NCBI GenBank assembly: GCA_947652115.1
Contig: OX393568.1
Location: 23,932,963 to 23,996,962 of the forward strand
Reading direction: 5' to 3'
Source of the DNA: Blastomussa wellsi
Taxonomy: Eukaryota; Cnidaria; Anthozoa; Scleractinia; Plerogyridae
Length of the DNA: 64,000 nt
Shown in pieces: positions 63,395-64,000 of this stretch (position 1 is the first letter of the stretch; each line of letters starts with the position of its first letter). The position numbers and the translations under genes were made by a program. The notes below the pieces were generated by a model. It was not told where the DNA came from. It worked only from the letters and a program-made list of their open reading frames with translations, and did no database searches.

Positions 63395-64000
63395 CTGAAA
63401 AAGATAAACAATAGAAAATTACCAACTCTGCAAAGTCGCAGAATTTGAATATAGCTGAGTCGAGAAAAATAGGCTTCACGGGTGTTCTTATTAAAAACAA
63501 GTAAAAGAGGAAAATTATTCTCAACTATAATATTTATTCTGAAAGCTACTGAAAGACTTATACCTTGTGATAATTCGAAAGTAGTTTTTAAGTCTTCTTT
63601 ATCAGGAGTTTATGAAAACATAGGAAACAGTCGTTTAGGAAATGATACACTTGATTGAGCGCGCGGCGATCATGCAAATTCTTTTCACTTATGTTCTGGT
63701 AAACTGACTGGTTCAATGAACTCCACCGACCGTGGAGGAATTGTCAATAACAAGTGATATACAAATTAGAAATCGTTTAGAAATGGATTTAAAATAATTC
63801 ATCTTAAAAATGAAAAGTTATAACTAAACTTTAATTTCATATATCAAATCATACACCTACTGAGTGCAAAAAAAAAAAATTCAAAAAATGACATCGAATA
63901 AGAATAGGATATTGCCGAATGGTGTATTCAATTTATATGGGTATTTCTCCGGAACTTACAAAACTACAGCAGTCAATTTGCTTATGCCGGTATGATTTTC
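63395..64000. other. Upstream flank of IL-17 copy E
   Basis: AT-rich. No TATA box/ATG/donor set that I can support. The first exon of copy E probably lies past the window edge. Confidence 0.4.

Noticed and set aside
63555..63575. Exon 1 of IL-17 copy E at the AAG/GTATAAG donor
   Set aside because: In the needed frame there is a stop and no ATG upstream of the donor, so it cannot supply the start codon.

Overview
The window looks like AT-rich nuclear DNA of a cnidarian, most likely an anthozoan such as a stony coral. The evidence is cnidarian-style IL-17-like cytokine genes, small intron-bearing genes far apart, very dense short transposable elements, a Penelope-like retroelement, tRNA-derived SINEs and long triplet microsatellites. 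There is no operon structure, no ribosomal RNA and no prokaryotic signal. Species assignment is inference.

Two gene families carry almost all the recognisable coding capacity. (1) Five IL-17-like secreted cytokine exons: 2140-2574 (-), 12139-12576 (+), 15444-15884 (-), 56707-57159 (-) and 62963-63394 (-), plus a decayed sixth copy near 18104-18365 (+). Each intact copy is the last coding exon, opening with a phase-0 splice acceptor inside the signal peptide. For the 12-kb gene I can also propose a TATA box and a three-codon first exon (Met-Ala-Lys) at 11290-11298. (2) Three genes, all on the + strand, for stand-alone TAZ zinc-finger proteins: 33738-35216, 46566-47516 and 52414-53574. Each has one CBP/p300 TAZ2-type domain at the N terminus, a long disordered linker and a conserved C-terminal helical segment of about 45 residues. 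That order recalls the TAZ2 plus NCBD tail of CBP/p300 without its catalytic part.

Layout: 0-2 kb foldback repeat, GAT microsatellite, SINE; 2.1-2.6 kb IL-17 copy A; 2.6-11 kb no gene, several dispersed repeats; 11.1-12.6 kb IL-17 copy B; 13-15.4 kb MITE cluster; 15.4-15.9 kb IL-17 copy C; 18.1-18.4 kb IL-17 relic; 19-33 kb gene-poor repeats; 33.7-35.2 kb TAZ gene 1; 36-46 kb LINE and Penelope fragments, two arrays of a palindromic 13-mer and minimal hairpin insertions; 46.6-47.5 kb TAZ gene 2; 47.6 kb second SINE; 51.4-53.7 kb TAZ gene 3 with promoter, 5' UTR exon and AU-rich 3' UTR; 56.7-57.2 kb IL-17 copy D; 57.3-62.6 kb MITEs; 63.0-63.4 kb IL-17 copy E.

How the genes might work together is inference: secreted IL-17-like ligands beside nuclear proteins that could compete with CBP/p300 for transcription-factor activation domains suggest a tandemly expanded immune or stress locus. 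The most notable observations are the TAZ2-plus-C-terminal-helix family, a sharp gene-conversion boundary between IL-17 copies A and B, hairpin-only insertions of 25-48 bp with 9-11 bp target duplications, and a Penelope fragment bounded by 104-bp perfect inverted repeats carrying hammerhead-ribozyme-like cores.
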